64,000 nt of DNA from Symbiodinium natans (GCA_905221605.1 CAJNDS010001224.1:1600556-1664555); one strand, 5' to 3'. Counted from the stretch's first letter, positions 32,201 to 42,407 are shown. Numbers and translations: made by a program. Notes: a model not told the origin generated them from the sequence alone.

Positions 32201-35200
32201 TGCGCCTGCAAACGCAGCGCGACGTGGGCGCCCGCGCGTGTGCGTTCCTGTGCACACCGGACGACTAGCTGGAGGAAAGCCCGGGGCACATTCTTGCCCT
32301 CAAGCCCAATTACGAGCACCTTCGGCTCTGTGCGCAGAACAGCGCCGCTAATGGCCTCCAAGTGCTCTTCTGCGGCCAGGTTCCAGGTGATCCCGTAGGC
32401 CTGCTTGCTTTGCGCAAAAGCGGGAACAACCCTGTACCCGTGCCTCCTAGCCGCGTCGGAAACGACCGCGTCACCCCAAGCAACCTCTAAGACATCGGCA
32501 ACCCCACCAAGGAAATACTGCCGGAACCAACTCTCGACAGTACCCGACTCTGGGGAAGCCCCAGGCTGCAACGCGCGGGGTTCCGCGACCAAGAGGTCCG
32601 CGAGGGCCTCTTGGATCGAGAGCACACTCGTGCCGGCACGAGACGCTCGCTCGAGGGTCCTGTCCTGCAACGAATACGCCCCCTTGTCCAACTTTCTGGC
32701 CGAGGCTGCAGCAAGCACGCCGTCGCGGTTTAGGTCGATTTTGGAAATGATTTCCTTCACAGAAACCGCTTCATGGGCCGGACGGGTCCCTTCTGAAAGC
32801 GTGAGCGCTCCGTCCTCGGCGATATATGCAAGCCGCCATTTGACGCGAACCCCGCTGGCGTCGGGGAGATAGCGATGGACGCCAACCTGCGCACGGGCCG
32901 CATCCACCTGCGTGACCCGTCCTAACCTGCACACCTTCGGGCCTCCACCTACACCCCGATAGGCAATGCGGTCACCAAGGCGGAGGACGAAGTCCCTCCC
33001 GCGCCTGGTCAGCGTGAACTCCACCTGCTTGGCGTCGCCTTGAACCTGCTGCCCTAAGCTGGGGCGAGACAAGTCGTCCCCGCCGGTTCCATCGTCCTCA
33101 AAGACGACCGGCTCGCGGGATTCCGCGCCATCTGCATCCGCAGGGACAAGAATGCAGTCTTCTGCGTGCGCCTCCATCGGGCCGCGCCGGGCGGAAGAAG
33201 TACCCCCCGACTCCATCGACACGGGCTCCAAGGTGAGCCTGTGGCCCTTGACTTCCAACACGCGCCAGGGGCCGGTCAGACCCGGTTTCCAAGGCACACG
33301 CCCCGCCCCCTCTGAACGGGCCCTCGGAGCGTTCCAGACCACTCGGTCGCCTGGCTTAAGGTCCACAGTGCGCCTATGGCGATTTGCAAGTTTCGCCCGC
33401 GCTTCTGAAGACCGCGTCCAGTGCTCTCGGACCGCAGCAGCTAGCTCCGAGAACTGTTTGAACTGGCTCCGAGCCCAATCAGAGATGGGTTCAAACTGCA
33501 AGGCGTCTCGCAGGACGTCCTTTTCAAGTGGTAGAGCGAGCGACCAGCTCCGCTCTAGGTCCCTCGGGGTATACCCGTGGGGTCCCGGAGTGTTGTCTAT
33601 GACGTACTCCGCCACCACGAGCCAATCCGACCAAGCTTCGGAAAGGGAGGCGCCGACTTGTCTGACGACCGCCCCCAGCACCTTTTGAACTTCTTGGTGG
33701 ACTCGCTCGTTTGCGCCCAACTCACAAGGCCTCAAGGGCGCGCTAAACCGCCACTCGGTCCCAAGCATCGCGCTGAGTTCTGCCATGAGCGCGTTCTTGA
33801 ACTCTGGCCCTCTGTCCGACCTGATGAGGCTCGGGATCGTCCTGCTGCGAAGCACACAGCGCACGAACGCCCTCCTGACTTCCGCATGAGTCAGAGACCT
33901 CATCGGCTCGAGGAGGACAGCATGACTGAGGCAATCGAAGTACGTAAGCGAGTACCTATGCCCCTCCCTGTCCTCTCGGTTCGGACCCTCACAGTCCACG
34001 CTGACTTCCTGCCAGCAAGTCTCGGCGCCACACTTGACCGCACGAGCTTCAACCTTCGTCGGTCGAGAGCGGCCTTTAATGCAGGCGAGACACTTGGCGA
34101 CCCAGGTCCGCACATCTTTCTCCAAATCGGGCCACCAGACTGCCCTCTCCAGCAGCTTGATGGTAACCTCGGCAGACCTATGGGCCCCAAGGACTCCACA
34201 GTGGACTGAATTGTAGCAGGCGCGGCGCCAGGTCACCCCATTCGCGCCCGCAGCCCCGTTGGGAACCACTGGGACGACGACGGTTTGACCCGTCCTGAGG
34301 GTCACCTCGCGCTCCAACAACCCGTCTCCGGATATCACCATCGGCGGCTCCGGCTTGCGAATCGAGCCCGCCAATGAGGGATCGCGCCGCTGGCCCTCGT
34401 ACCACGCCGTACGAAGGGATCCCGTGACTCGGAACTCCGAAATGTTCGCCGCGTCCCTCGCCTCGACCGCAAGCTGTTCGCGACGATTTTCGTCCTCCCC
34501 CGCGGCCAGGCTCAAAGACGGAACACCGCCCTTAAACTCGACCTTGACCTTGGTTGAGGAATGGTCCCAAATGCACAGGATAGGGCTATGGCTGACGAGC
34601 TCTTGAACCACAGCAGGGCCCTTGTGCTCCTCACCCATAAACGCCAAAATTCTACCCTTCAGCTTGCACTCATTGGCATTCTTCCCGCGACTGATAGCGC
34701 CCGCGGTCCAATGCCCTTCTACGCCCTCATTGGACGCAGAGAATTGAGCAAGGACCCTTGACGCCTGCCGGGTAGAACCGCGGGGATCCGAGGCTTCTCC
34801 GGTTGCCCGCCAGCCAATGACCTGAGTAACCCTACCCACAAGGGCTATCAGCTTGCCGAAGGAGGGGTCTAAGGCAACCTCTTTGCCCTCAGACCTCCAG
34901 AGCACTTCGCACTGCTCATTCACGACATGTCTGTGGCCGTGCCAGTTCACCACTGACGACCAATGCACGACGATGTCGCCCTGAACCGCATCCAGGGGCG
35001 AGCAGTTGTGCCCCGCCACCACAGCACCATCTTCTCTAACCACCCATGTGGTCCAGTAAGGCTTCACATCGCCCCACTTGGAAAGATCCTTGTGCTGGGA
35101 GCCGAGGCTGAGCTTCATGGAATGGCTCTTCTTCCATATCTTCCCACTCAGCATGCCATATGCTGTGGGAACTGGAGCATCCTTGGGCGTAGTCCTGAAC

Positions 35201-36744
35201 CCTACCGCCCATTGCTGGATGGTTGAGGACCTAACCCTAAACAAACCTCCTGTCCTATCCAAAGTTGCAAGGACGGAGTTGACCTCTAGGCCCACCTCAT
35301 GGGCCTCAAGGTCGCCCTCAAGCGGAGGTTCGAGCTCCTCCCGCTCGGCTATCTCCACCGAGGTATCGACTGCCTCTTTCTCGATGCAGGCGGGGCAGCG
35401 AGAAAACAGGTAGGTCCGTTTGCCGCAGATGCATAGACCCTCATGGTCCCAGAGGGGTCGTGACGGTTCGTCCAGCATCCCTCTAATGCTGGCATCATCG
35501 ATGGAACGAACCGCGTCCAACCTCAAGGACCGCAGAACTTCCGCCCCCAATGCCTGCTTCCCTACGATCCCAAAACCTCGCAGGGGAGGCTCCGGAAAAT
35601 CCTTCTTGAGTTCCGGACAAGCCTCGGCCACTTCCAAGTGGCCTTGCTGCGTGCGCCAAAGGCGTGGCCGCACCGCCCAGATAGCCTTGATGCCTGCCCA
35701 AGCCTCTCCTACAGCCCTAGCTTCTTTGCGCTGCAGGTTCCTTGCTTGGAGCGTGAGCTCAACAACCAAAGGCCACCTAAGGACGGCTGTGACCAGCCCG
35801 CCTTGCCCAAGTCCTATGAGGAACTGCGGACGAAACCCCGAAGCTTCCCTAAGAACCTTGGCACACGAAGTGAGCAAGTCGACCCTGATCCGCTTGATCT
35901 TCTTGGTCCCTGCGAGCCTGCCGGCCCCGCAATCAAAATGCGAGGCAAGCCCGTCGGTATCCTCAAACGGACCCCAACAACCCCTGACAGCCACAGAAAC
36001 TCCAGGGAGGCTCGCTTGGAAGACGCGCCTGATCTCAGTCAGCTCTGCGTCCTGCTCTTTCCAACGCGCGTAGTCAAAGACAACCATGACGCGCGCCGGA
36101 AGGGCTGCGACGACGCACATCGGCACAGCTGCGGCCTGGACACGGCCCGCAGGCTCTGGGACGGCGTCGTTGCCGACCGCCCAGGGCACGGGACCGTCCC
36201 CCTCAGTACCCTCTCCGAGGTACTGGTCCAGGTCGAAACCTCGGAGTTGGCCCGAAAGGCCCTCGAGGTCCTTCGTCCTCGCCGCAAGGAGCGCGTCCCG
36301 ATCCTTGGGATTGCGGCTAAAACTGTCACCCAGCGTCGCTGAGCGACCGCTAAGGCTCCTTATTTCGGACCCATCCATAAGGATTTCCGCAACCCACCGG
36401 ACGAGTTTCGGATCCATTCCGATGTCCGACGTTTGCGCTCGGGTAAGGTTGGCATGATCTGTCCAACACAGAGTCCGAATGGAGCCAAACATGCGGCGTG
36501 TCGCCCGCTTTACCTCGAGCTGGGCAAACGCCTCCTGTATCAAGGGCGGCCAGTTCTGCTGCGCGGGGGTCAAGCTCTTTGAGTGCGTCATAAGCACTTT
36601 GAGCTGACTCAAGTCACGTGTCATCTGCACGACGCTGCCCCCTACCGCGATGCCCGACGCATCCGCGATCTGCTCAAGGGGACACGACCCATCCGCAGCG
36701 GAGGCCTCATCGAAGGTAGCCAAATTGATGCGGTTCTGCATCAT
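29227..36744 (-). CDS. Retrotransposon pol: RNase H, integrase, RT fingers/palm, Tpt1/KptA domain (copy 1)
   Basis: A 2505-residue open frame, open further 5' until a frameshift near 36860. It starts in RNase H (IADASG with Asp28, Glu71, TDH 95-97, GDSFSR). The integrase follows: an H2C2 finger (HCGVLGAHRS...CLACIKG, about 845-890), catalytic D (VSVDCEG, about 915), D (SDRGPEF, about 975) and E (ANERVHQ), with exactly 35 residues between the last two, then a GPY/F-like module (GLTGPWRVLEV). A long uncharacterised region precedes RT fingers/palm: LVVDYRRVN (about 1836), FVDAVSGFNQI, LTFGPINGP and YVDD (about 1942-1945). RT thus lies after integrase, unlike Ty3 or Copia order. Finally, residues ~2202-2440 form a Tpt1/KptA-like fold: RH in RCMRHGEGG, FLRAFQGHSAD, WHGTDLHVVPSLLQNGL and GVPIYAGADGVALTG. 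No stop separates these parts. Confidence 0.85.
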   Translation of the reverse strand: MMQNRINLATFDEASAADGSCPLEQIADASGIAVGGSVVQMTRDLSQLKVLMTHSKSLTPAQQNWPPLIQEAFAQLEVKRATRRMFGSIRTLCWTDHANLTRAQTSDIGMDPKLVRWVAEILMDGSEIRSLSGRSATLGDSFSRNPKDRDALLAARTKDLEGLSGQLRGFDLDQYLGEGTEGDGPVPWAVGNDAVPEPAGRVQAAAVPMCVVAALPARVMVVFDYARWKEQDAELTEIRRVFQASLPGVSVAVRGCWGPFEDTDGLASHFDCGAGRLAGTKKIKRIRVDLLTSCAKVLREASGFRPQFLIGLGQGGLVTAVLRWPLVVELTLQARNLQRKEARAVGEAWAGIKAIWAVRPRLWRTQQGHLEVAEACPELKKDFPEPPLRGFGIVGKQALGAEVLRSLRLDAVRSIDDASIRGMLDEPSRPLWDHEGLCICGKRTYLFSRCPACIEKEAVDTSVEIAEREELEPPLEGDLEAHEVGLEVNSVLATLDRTGGLFRVRSSTIQQWAVGFRTTPKDAPVPTAYGMLSGKIWKKSHSMKLSLGSQHKDLSKWGDVKPYWTTWVVREDGAVVAGHNCSPLDAVQGDIVVHWSSVVNWHGHRHVVNEQCEVLWRSEGKEVALDPSFGKLIALVGRVTQVIGWRATGEASDPRGSTRQASRVLAQFSASNEGVEGHWTAGAISRGKNANECKLKGRILAFMGEEHKGPAVVQELVSHSPILCIWDHSSTKVKVEFKGGVPSLSLAAGEDENRREQLAVEARDAANISEFRVTGSLRTAWYEGQRRDPSLAGSIRKPEPPMVISGDGLLEREVTLRTGQTVVVPVVPNGAAGANGVTWRRACYNSVHCGVLGAHRSAEVTIKLLERAVWWPDLEKDVRTWVAKCLACIKGRSRPTKVEARAVKCGAETCWQEVSVDCEGPNREDREGHRYSLTYFDCLSHAVLLEPMRSLTHAEVRRAFVRCVLRSRTIPSLIRSDRGPEFKNALMAELSAMLGTEWRFSAPLRPCELGANERVHQEVQKVLGAVVRQVGASLSEAWSDWLVVAEYVIDNTPGPHGYTPRDLERSWSLALPLEKDVLRDALQFEPISDWARSQFKQFSELAAAVREHWTRSSEARAKLANRHRRTVDLKPGDRVVWNAPRARSEGAGRVPWKPGLTGPWRVLEVKGHRLTLEPVSMESGGTSSARRGPMEAHAEDCILVPADADGAESREPVVFEDDGTGGDDLSRPSLGQQVQGDAKQVEFTLTRRGRDFVLRLGDRIAYRGVGGGPKVCRLGRVTQVDAARAQVGVHRYLPDASGVRVKWRLAYIAEDGALTLSEGTRPAHEAVSVKEIISKIDLNRDGVLAAASARKLDKGAYSLQDRTLERASRAGTSVLSIQEALADLLVAEPRALQPGASPESGTVESWFRQYFLGGVADVLEVAWGDAVVSDAARRHGYRVVPAFAQSKQAYGITWNLAAEEHLEAISGAVLRTEPKVLVIGLEGKNVPRAFLQLVVRCAQERTRAGAHVALRLQAQKGEWEPWRLEEWGALFGTLSEPRWPWAFVRADMCQFARASGRGNLVESGALWLADFSLESVGLRCSRPDALGAVQHKHVERAQSDYNLVGAAFCASLQDLGLRGAEELCTAAVESFPATAGADSATAAPQPSPVVPLPDVRSGEDLTPAERAELDKEVDKYAAEKEAFWRTKADAKDWDSVRADLEVYALAGEKVAEDPRRTEAYRDLVWSGLKFEPGPTRPGLTDADIAAVREVIRRKAAGFWVEDTTRTTVRKFAHDCIPTGPPGSSQPHSLRGESAQWVDDKLEEECKRGQLIRGSSAGGSAPFPTKEMPSYKRHRKRRLVVDYRRVNARIKRSTYYCRRGSDVLAAAVGSVWYTFVDAVSGFNQIRNTKRAREVLAIVARSGKYLPVGLTFGPINGPDDFNFVVDRAYAPGRGRRLKYTKEWIAYVDDLTVRTGRVIDGQFFTDAQAEGAVREACAKGAVAAPQSASSALEALGVRGAHNTKRANHDAARSDQNHPTRVLMLRMLGLFGCFCVQGGCFWGGPFPRSPVCGQKDFSSFVACSFVRLSRSQCLGSRPRGSVQGRSRSRRSLKAQTLRKLPKPPPQRFKCVVEPGVGSPSPRSCLCTAPRCGSQPDRAGATDRSPGPSWSTTRPRCGPCPGRAGAAAYHYCTPAPCSGPCPGRSRARQVSFAHRRSSKAAGLSAAMGGGGSKGRGKSKSPGPKGRKGPPTIDDVQRLLVRCMRHGEGGCRGRFGPGGLYPVDELIEQLGITINQYNQAVAHDASQRKPRLDTSHAGFLRAFQGHSADCGHPMGFMMEGLSETAIDDLIRQYGPAMWHGTDLHVVPSLLQNGLIPGGGPGGRLGVHYVLGHCPTQWEDGRRGFRRGSTCIVEVRLAVLGVPIYAGADGVALTGQIRATGISRIWALPRGSPVYSDLIAELEVDRLVVCVDLKSLGDSSAGPNPPLGRGPKLGTVRAPRRLCWPLRVVSWPRGPPNLLPLLRPRLRPKGVP
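29420..30141 (-). other. Tpt1/KptA-like RNA 2'-phosphotransferase domain in pol (copy 1)
   Basis: Domain span inside the pol ORF, beginning at an internal Met (MGGGGSKGRGK) that could also be its own start. Tpt1/KptA enzymes use NAD+ to remove a 2'-phosphate from RNA; their Arg-His-Arg-Arg tetrad is matched here by RH (CMRHGE), R (FLRAFQGHS) and possibly an Arg in GRRGFRRGS. QGHS, (L/M)WHGT...GL and GADGVALTG match conserved Tpt1 blocks (IRAxQGHS, LYHGT...GL, NGVWLT). Length (about 240 residues) fits the family. The substrate in a retrotransposon is unknown. Confidence 0.8.
30142..30840 (-). other. Low-complexity linker between RT palm and Tpt1 domain
   Basis: Open in frame but rich in Cys, Arg, Pro and Ser, with no domain. 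At DNA level it has three copies of a GGCCAGGRCACGGCCCGC motif (30209, 30269, 30347). It may be an untranslated spacer or internal promoter that happens to lack stops. Confidence 0.5.
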
Positions 36745-36836
36745 GCGCTTAATCGCTTTAAAGGCTTTGCAACCCTCGGTGGCGGCTGAGCCCAGCCCGC
36801 CTTCAGGAAAGACGGCGCCTGGCTTCTGCCACTGCC

Positions 36837-37086
36837 CTAAAATCTTGGCTGCGTGCCCATATACTCAACAGGCAGGTAGCCGCGCAACCAATTTGCGCAA
36901 CCCAAAAATTGCTGAATGTGAAGCTTCTCCCAGAGCGGGGGAAAGTCAATCACCGCCTGACAACGCTCTTCGTCAGGCGAACTCCCGTCCCGCCCAATGT
37001 TGTGTCCTAGGAGCTTACCTTTGGAGACACAAACTTCGGCCTTACTGATCCCAAACGAGAACCCAAACAAGATTGACTTATCTAGG
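36837..37086 (-). pseudogene. Pol fragment: RT connection segment (copy 1), frameshifted
   Basis: Reads LDKSILFGFSFGISKAEVCV, then SKGKLLGHNIGRDGSSPDEE, the Ty3-type RT thumb/connection (equivalent to FLGHxIS). It is cut from RNase H by two extra bases (CATATACTC against CATACTC in copy 2) near 36858-36862 and from the upstream part by the 355-bp insertion at 37087. Confidence 0.8.
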
Positions 37087-37441
37087 CCCTCGTTCTCTCG
37101 GGATAATATAAAGAAGAGAGAACGTAGTGAGTACACGGGCGTCCTTTAATCTTATTGTTAGCCCGTGTATGAAGAGAATAAAGTGAATGAAACGAAGTAA
37201 TTTATAAGTGAAGCGCATGAAATTGCTTCGTGAATGAGCGAAAAGACTAGAAAATTGAGTGTCATCCTGTAAGTCCTTTCCAGACGGCCTCATTCACCCT
37301 GTCACTCATTATATTAAGGTTTACTGCCCCAAAGACCTGTTATTAATGGAGTGAACGGAGTGAACAAGGAAGCGATTTAATAATAGAATTGTAAGTTTAC
37401 GCACGAATTCTATTAATAAATGCGCTCCTTGAGAACGAATA
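37087..37441. mobile_element. 355-bp hairpin-rich insertion in copy 1
   Basis: Copy 2 has only 11 bp here (55386-55396). The insert is AT-rich and ends in loosely inverted termini sharing TCGTTCTC (left CCCTCGTTCTCTCGGG; right, reversed, TATTCGTTCTCAAGG). It contains several foldbacks: AATAGAATT...AATTCTATT, GTACACGGGC...GCCCGTGTA, CGAAGTAATTT...AAATTGCTTCG. It could be a small transposon of MITE or introner type. It destroys the reading frame unless removed from RNA, and no GT/GC/GA-AG pair restoring the copy 2 frame is obvious. Confidence 0.65.
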
Positions 37442-38081
37442 GGAAACGAGGTGGTCGAGGAGGTGCGGGCACGCCTTAGGGTGCCGGGCGCGCATATCTG
37501 CCGCGAGCTGCTCATAATAATAGTCCGTTGGAGGCTCCTCGATCATCTTATCGATGTCCCAGCTCTCCACGATATGATAGCTCGGGCAGCGCGCCGTGTC
37601 GACCGCGTCTGCTGGGCGCACAGCGTCACTTGCGCCTCTTCCAGCCGTGGCCGATCCCTCACGCCAGCCAGCCCAGCGTGGCCCCTTGCGCGTCCTAAAG
37701 ACCGCGAGGCGTTCGGTGACTGGAACCTCATCGCTGCACGCAACGCTTTCCGCCACACGCAAATCCCTCGTGTCCCAGAGACGCCACGCCTCACCTACGC
37801 GCTGAAGCAAGCACGTTTCGTAAGGCGCCTTCTCGACCGCCAGAGTCCCGAGGTCCTTCTGCGCAGGGCGCCTACCCCACACAGACGCGTAACCACCCGG
37901 CGCCTCCCACCAGCTGTCGACGCTTGGAAGGTGGTCCAAGCAAGTAAGCACTCCAGGCTCCTCAACAGGGCGCCCAACTGGGCCGCTCCCGCCCCACACC
38001 GAAGCGAGAACAGTCACCGCAGCAAGGACCGATAGCACACCGATCCTGGCGCCGGTACGCAGCCGCCCGCAACAACCTCGC
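37442..38081 (-). pseudogene. Pol fragment between protease and RT connection (copy 1)
   Basis: Matches copy 2 residues following the zinc-ribbon region, including the hydrophobic stretch VLSVLAAVTVLASVWGG and PTDYYYEQLAADMRARHP. The frame from upstream Gag-protease is broken at about 38082, where a 208-bp segment present in copy 2 (56023-56230) is missing. Confidence 0.75.
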
Positions 38082-40306
38082 CCGGCTGGAGAGAGTGATC
38101 ACACTCTTGGGCTGCGAGCAACACAAACCCCTTTCCCTCTCCTGTGGGCCAAAGGCCTGGTACGGCCTCGACCCCGCACTCCACCGGAAGCACTACCTCG
38201 GACAGGGATCCCTCTGCGGAGACTCCTTGCTCCCGAACGACAGGCACCAGCACCCCGTCGCCTGGCGAGAGCTCGAGAGGCTCTTCCCCGTCGTAGCGGA
38301 GGAGCTCCCGGCTTCCGCCCCCAGGCTCGGTGCATGACGCGTCGTCCAGGCTCGACAACCGCGCTTCGAAGGCGTAGGCCCTGTCCTTCCGGGTCTTGCT
38401 GTGATCCTCGCACCTGGGCATCCTGATTCCCAGCGTGTCGAGGACGTGAAAGTCGGGACCCGGCCCCAGGCCCATCCTTCCGGCGCAGTCCAACGCTCTG
38501 CCGCCGAGGATCAGTCCGTGCCAATCGGACGTCCCCCTGGCTGCGATTTTGCATCGCACGAAAATTTCAGTGTTGGGGCGACAGTCGTCCGCCGTCCTGC
38601 CTTCCAGCAGCGTGACGCGCAAGACTGCTGCCCCCTTCAGAGGAACGGGGGCTCCCGAAGCAATGCCATGCACATATTCGGGGTGGACCCACTTCTCGAG
38701 TCTCACAACCGGGAAGCCGGGATCTTCGGTACCGATCCCCAGCTCTGCAGCCCGGTTCATCATGCCCACCACAAGTTCCTCGGTCACGTGGTTTGCGCCG
38801 GCGCATCCGTCGAGCATGCACTCGACCTTACGGTCGAGCACCTGGACTACCGTTCTGTACTGGTAGCCTCCTGGCTCGTTGTCCGCCAGGTTCCACCAGT
38901 CCTTCGGCAGATCATCCAGGGTGGCGAACTTGTCCCGCCCGCCCTTGCTCAACGGAAGCGCGTGCTGCTGCACCGCGGCGCGTCCTGCGGCTCCTGAGAC
39001 GCCTGCCTGGACGCCTGAGCTGCCTATCTGGACACTGAACGCGGCGAAGGGGTTAGACATGGAAGCACCGGAAGGCGCGGCCCAGTTGGCAGGCAAGGCC
39101 GGCGTCCCTCCTGAGGTCGTCAGGTTGTGGACCATGTCGCAGCTGGCTCCTTTCTTGCACGACCCATTCTTGGAGAAACAGGGGCAAACCGTGCCTGGTG
39201 GCTTTGCCGCGCCTTTGGCCGCAGCCTTAGGCTTAGCGCTGGCCTTTGCCTTGCCACCTCCCTTCCCCTTGCCCTTGCCCTTCGCCGTGGCAAAGGTTTG
39301 GTCACCCTTCTTGGCCGCGAGAGCTTTTCTGCGAAGCTCCTTGTCGTGGCTGAACGGGCAGGCATCCCCTTTCGGGCAATTCCCGTGGTCGCGAAAGTGG
39401 AAGCAGATCTTCTTGTCCGCTCCTTTGCCAGCTTCCTTCGACGCAGCGGCAAACGTCTGATCCGCGCCAGCTTTGGCCGCGGCAGCTGCTCCTTTCGCAG
39501 CAGCCTTAGCGGCGGCCTTGAGGCTCTTAATCTCCTTCTGAGCCTCGGCTAGCGCGACCGACGGGTCCGCGCTTGGAGAGCTGGTCGTGGAGTAAACAGA
39601 GTGGGAAACAGCACGGTGCGCTGCTTCCCTCTGTTCGTACTCCAAGACGACCTTGTGGCTCTCCTCCCAAGTCTGCGGCCCTCTCAGCCCGCCGTCCTTG
39701 GGGTCGCCGGGCCACAACCGCTTGTCGTTACGTATCTCCTTTTGGAGATACGGGGGCATCTTGCGGAGGTACGAGAGGTACAACTCTCGTGGGGTCTTCC
39801 CAAGACCCACCGCCTCAAGGTCCGCGATCGACGCCTCAAACAAAGGCTCGAATTGGTGGCCTGTGAGCTTGCCCTTAGCGAGGGAGGCATGCTCACCATC
39901 CACGCGGACTTCCCTTTCCTCCCGCGATTCCCCGAACATCAAGTGCTTGTTCTTGATGCGGTCGTACACTGCCTGTGGGTCGGAGAGAACCTCTCCCGAC
40001 TTCCACGCTGCGCGGTAGGCGTTCGTGTACGTCTTCATGCGCGAGCCGCGGCAGCGCCCGCGTAGCGCTAGCAGCTTCTCGCGCGCACTCATACCGCGAC
40101 AGTTGTTGGCGAGCGCGCAGACGTCCTCGAACTCCTCGTAGAACAGGACAACGTCTCGCGCGTCCGACTTGTCGTCGGTCAGTGTCGGCCACGTGAGGTC
40201 AGTTTTGACCGTCGTTATGGAGCTTTGCCCGCCCCTCTGCGCTAACGCTTCTTTCAGCGCTTCAGTTTGGGCGGCGAGTGCGGCGGCGAAATCGCCCGCC
40301 GGGTTT
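38082..40306 (-). pseudogene. Gag (capsid-like, CCCH fingers) and protease, copy 1 fragment
   Basis: Here Gag runs into protease in one frame (HNLTTSGGTPALPANWAAPS), unlike copy 2, where two bases are missing. The part covers the capsid-like region, two CCCH fingers (CFHFRDHGNCPKGDACPFSH and CPCFSKNGSCKKGASCDMVH) and a protease-like MLDGCAGANHV...LILGGRALD. The upstream frame break is a missing T at about 40307 (GGGTTTGGG against GGGTTTTGGG). Confidence 0.75.
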
Positions 40307-41092
40307 GGGACCCGGTCTGCGAACCTCCGCCGTCTGAACCTCGCTTCAGGGCTTCTATCTCCATCTCCAGCGCCGCGAGCTTTGCGCGCAAAGGGGAATC
40401 GCCGTCCGTCGCGCCCAGGTCACGGGCCGCGGAAGGACCACCTGCAACCTCGGCAGTGTGCAAACCTCCACGGTCCAAACCTACCCCCAACCCACTTGCA
40501 GTCGCAGGCTGTGGGAGCCCTGGGGAACGCGGCCCCACGGCTTCAACTGGCACATCGGACGGGGAGCTCCAAACCTTCTCTTGGCTCGAGCTTTCTTTTC
40601 CCCCTAGCGCGAGGATAAGTTCCCCGATGCATTGGATTTCACGCTGAATCTCCTCTGCGTCTTCGGGGTCCTCGCCACCGCGCAAAGCCGCGACCGAGAA
40701 CCTGGTCCGCAGCCGACGGACCATCTTTGTCGGATGCCAGTCCCCGCCTATCTTCGAGAACTCATCCGCAAGGAGGGTGGCTTTGGTGCTCAAGGCGTCA
40801 AGGTCACGGGAGCTCACCGTGACTCCATGCGCTTTGAGCGCGAGGACAATCCGCGAAACGCGCGTCAAGTAGTCCGCGACCGGTTCCTGGTCTGGACGGA
40901 AAATCGCGCGCAGCTCCGCCTGTAAGCCCTCTGCGGTGCCTGGCACTGAACCTGCTGTCGACGGCGGACCGGACGGCCCCGCCGGGCGGGACCCTGGTGC
41001 CGTAGCAGGGACATAGGCAGCACCGGTAGGGACCATGGCCAGCTCCCTGGCCGCGGCGCTGACATCCACCCGCGGCGGACTGTCGCCTCCAG
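40307..41092 (-). pseudogene. N-terminal Gag fragment (copy 1), cut by gap
   Basis: Reads DVSAAARELAMVPTGAAYVP and on to ALEMEIEALKRGSDGGGS in the same way as copy 2, then shifts frame. The 5' part, 5' LTR and right flank of this copy are lost in the N gap. Confidence 0.75.
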
Positions 41093-41192
41093 NNNNNNNN
41101 NNNNNNNNNNNNNNNNNNNNNNNNNNNNNNNNNNNNNNNNNNNNNNNNNNNNNNNNNNNNNNNNNNNNNNNNNNNNNNNNNNNNNNNNNNNN
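41093..41192. other. Assembly gap, 100 N
   Basis: Exactly 100 N, the usual placeholder for a gap of unknown length. Left of it is mid-Gag of the retrotransposon; right of it is the GT microsatellite of DD3-3 intron 4. The join is therefore not supported by sequence. Confidence 1.
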
Positions 41193-42084
41193 TGTGTGTG
41201 TGTGTGTGCGTGTCTCTCTGTGTGTGTGTGTGTGTCTCTGTGTGTGTCTCTGTGTCTCTGTGTGTCTGTGTGTGTGTGTGTCTCTGTGTGTCTCTGTGTG
41301 TGTGTGTGTGTGTCTCTGTGTGTCTCTGTGTGTGTGTGTGTGTCTCTGTGTGTCTCTGTGGGTGTCTGTGTCTGTGTCTGTGTTTGTGTCTGTATGTGTG
41401 TGTGTGTGTGCGTGTGTGTTTGATACCGCGGCCCCTCCCCATCTAGGGGGTCTCCCTACAGAACGTTTACAGTTAAGGTTAGAGGTGGAGCCTACTGAAA
41501 GGGAGTAGCAGAGGAACCGCAGAAAGAGCTCAAGCCTTCAGGTGTTAAATTTTTAGGGTTAACATCAAGGTGTCTTGCAATGTTCGGGGAACGGGTAAGA
41601 CCCTTCCGGGCGAATGGACAGAAGGCTGTTGAGAAAAGAAATACGGGCGGCATTAAGTAGACATAAGTAGAGATATAGGTCATAAGAGCCCCTGAGACCC
41701 TAATCCTAAACCCGAAACAGCCTGAAAAGGTTTAGGGCATGGACGCTACAAAACCAAAGCTTTGCTTTCCGAGTGTAGTGGTTTAGGGTTCATGCCCCTG
41801 ATTCAGTGAAGAGGAAGCGAATGGTTTTTATGACCACTTGTTTCTGGAGATTTTAAATACCCTAAACCCTAAACCCTAAACCCTAAACCCTAAACCCTAA
41901 ACCCTAAACCCTAAACCCTAAACCTCAGAGGTCCGAGGTAGAGTCCCAAGATCAACTTTCGACTGAGAGAAGGAGATCCATGGAGATGGCTACCCTCAAC
42001 CCTTCTGTACCCTCATAACCCTAAAACCCCTAAACCCCTTATAAGCCAACGAGTTCGATTAAGACCATGGCGCGACTCCTTAAG

Positions 42085-42124
42085 GTACGGGCGCACCTTC
42101 GAGGACCGCACCCACACCTTCTTG
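42085..42124 (+). CDS. DD3-3 exon 5, second copy
   Basis: Identical to 23774-23813 with the same acceptor and GC donor. If the duplication is an assembly artefact, this is the same exon. Confidence 0.7.
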
Positions 42125-42273
42125 GCCACTCCGCCACATTGGGGCTAGTAACTTATCACCCTTAGGTACTTCTGACCCTACTTGTAGCTACCCATGAACC
42201 TCCAAGTAGCTGCGGACTGTGTGAAGAGGTGTGGCTTGGGACTGCAGGCTTTGCGACAACACTTCTGAGCCAG

Positions 42274-42407
42274 GTCATGCAACGCCCTGCCGATGTTCCG
42301 GCCGATCGGCGGATTGTGAACTACAACGTGCGCGGGCGACGGGGCAACATCGTTCAAGTGTACCCTTCCGTGGAGTACGACTTCGTGCCCCAGGATCTCG
42401 CAAAGAC
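42274..42407 (+). CDS. DD3-3 exon 6, second copy
   Basis: Identical to 23963-24096, ending at the same GT donor. If the tandem duplication is real, the gene carries exons 5-6 twice, and including both would disrupt the protein. Confidence 0.7.

Larger units (their letters stand above)
22882..41092. repeat. ~18.2 kb block, first copy (truncated by gap)
   Basis: From inside the GT microsatellite through host exons 5-6 and most of the retrotransposon, this is nearly identical to 41193-59260. The coordinate offset is constant at 18311 up to about 32920 and then shifts by small and large indels. The copy ends at the 100-N gap within the Gag coding region. Confidence 0.95.

Noticed and set aside
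33577-34209. Plus-strand ORFs opposite integrase (and similar at 35420-36342 and 51878-54643)
   Set aside because: Antisense shadows of the pol frame.
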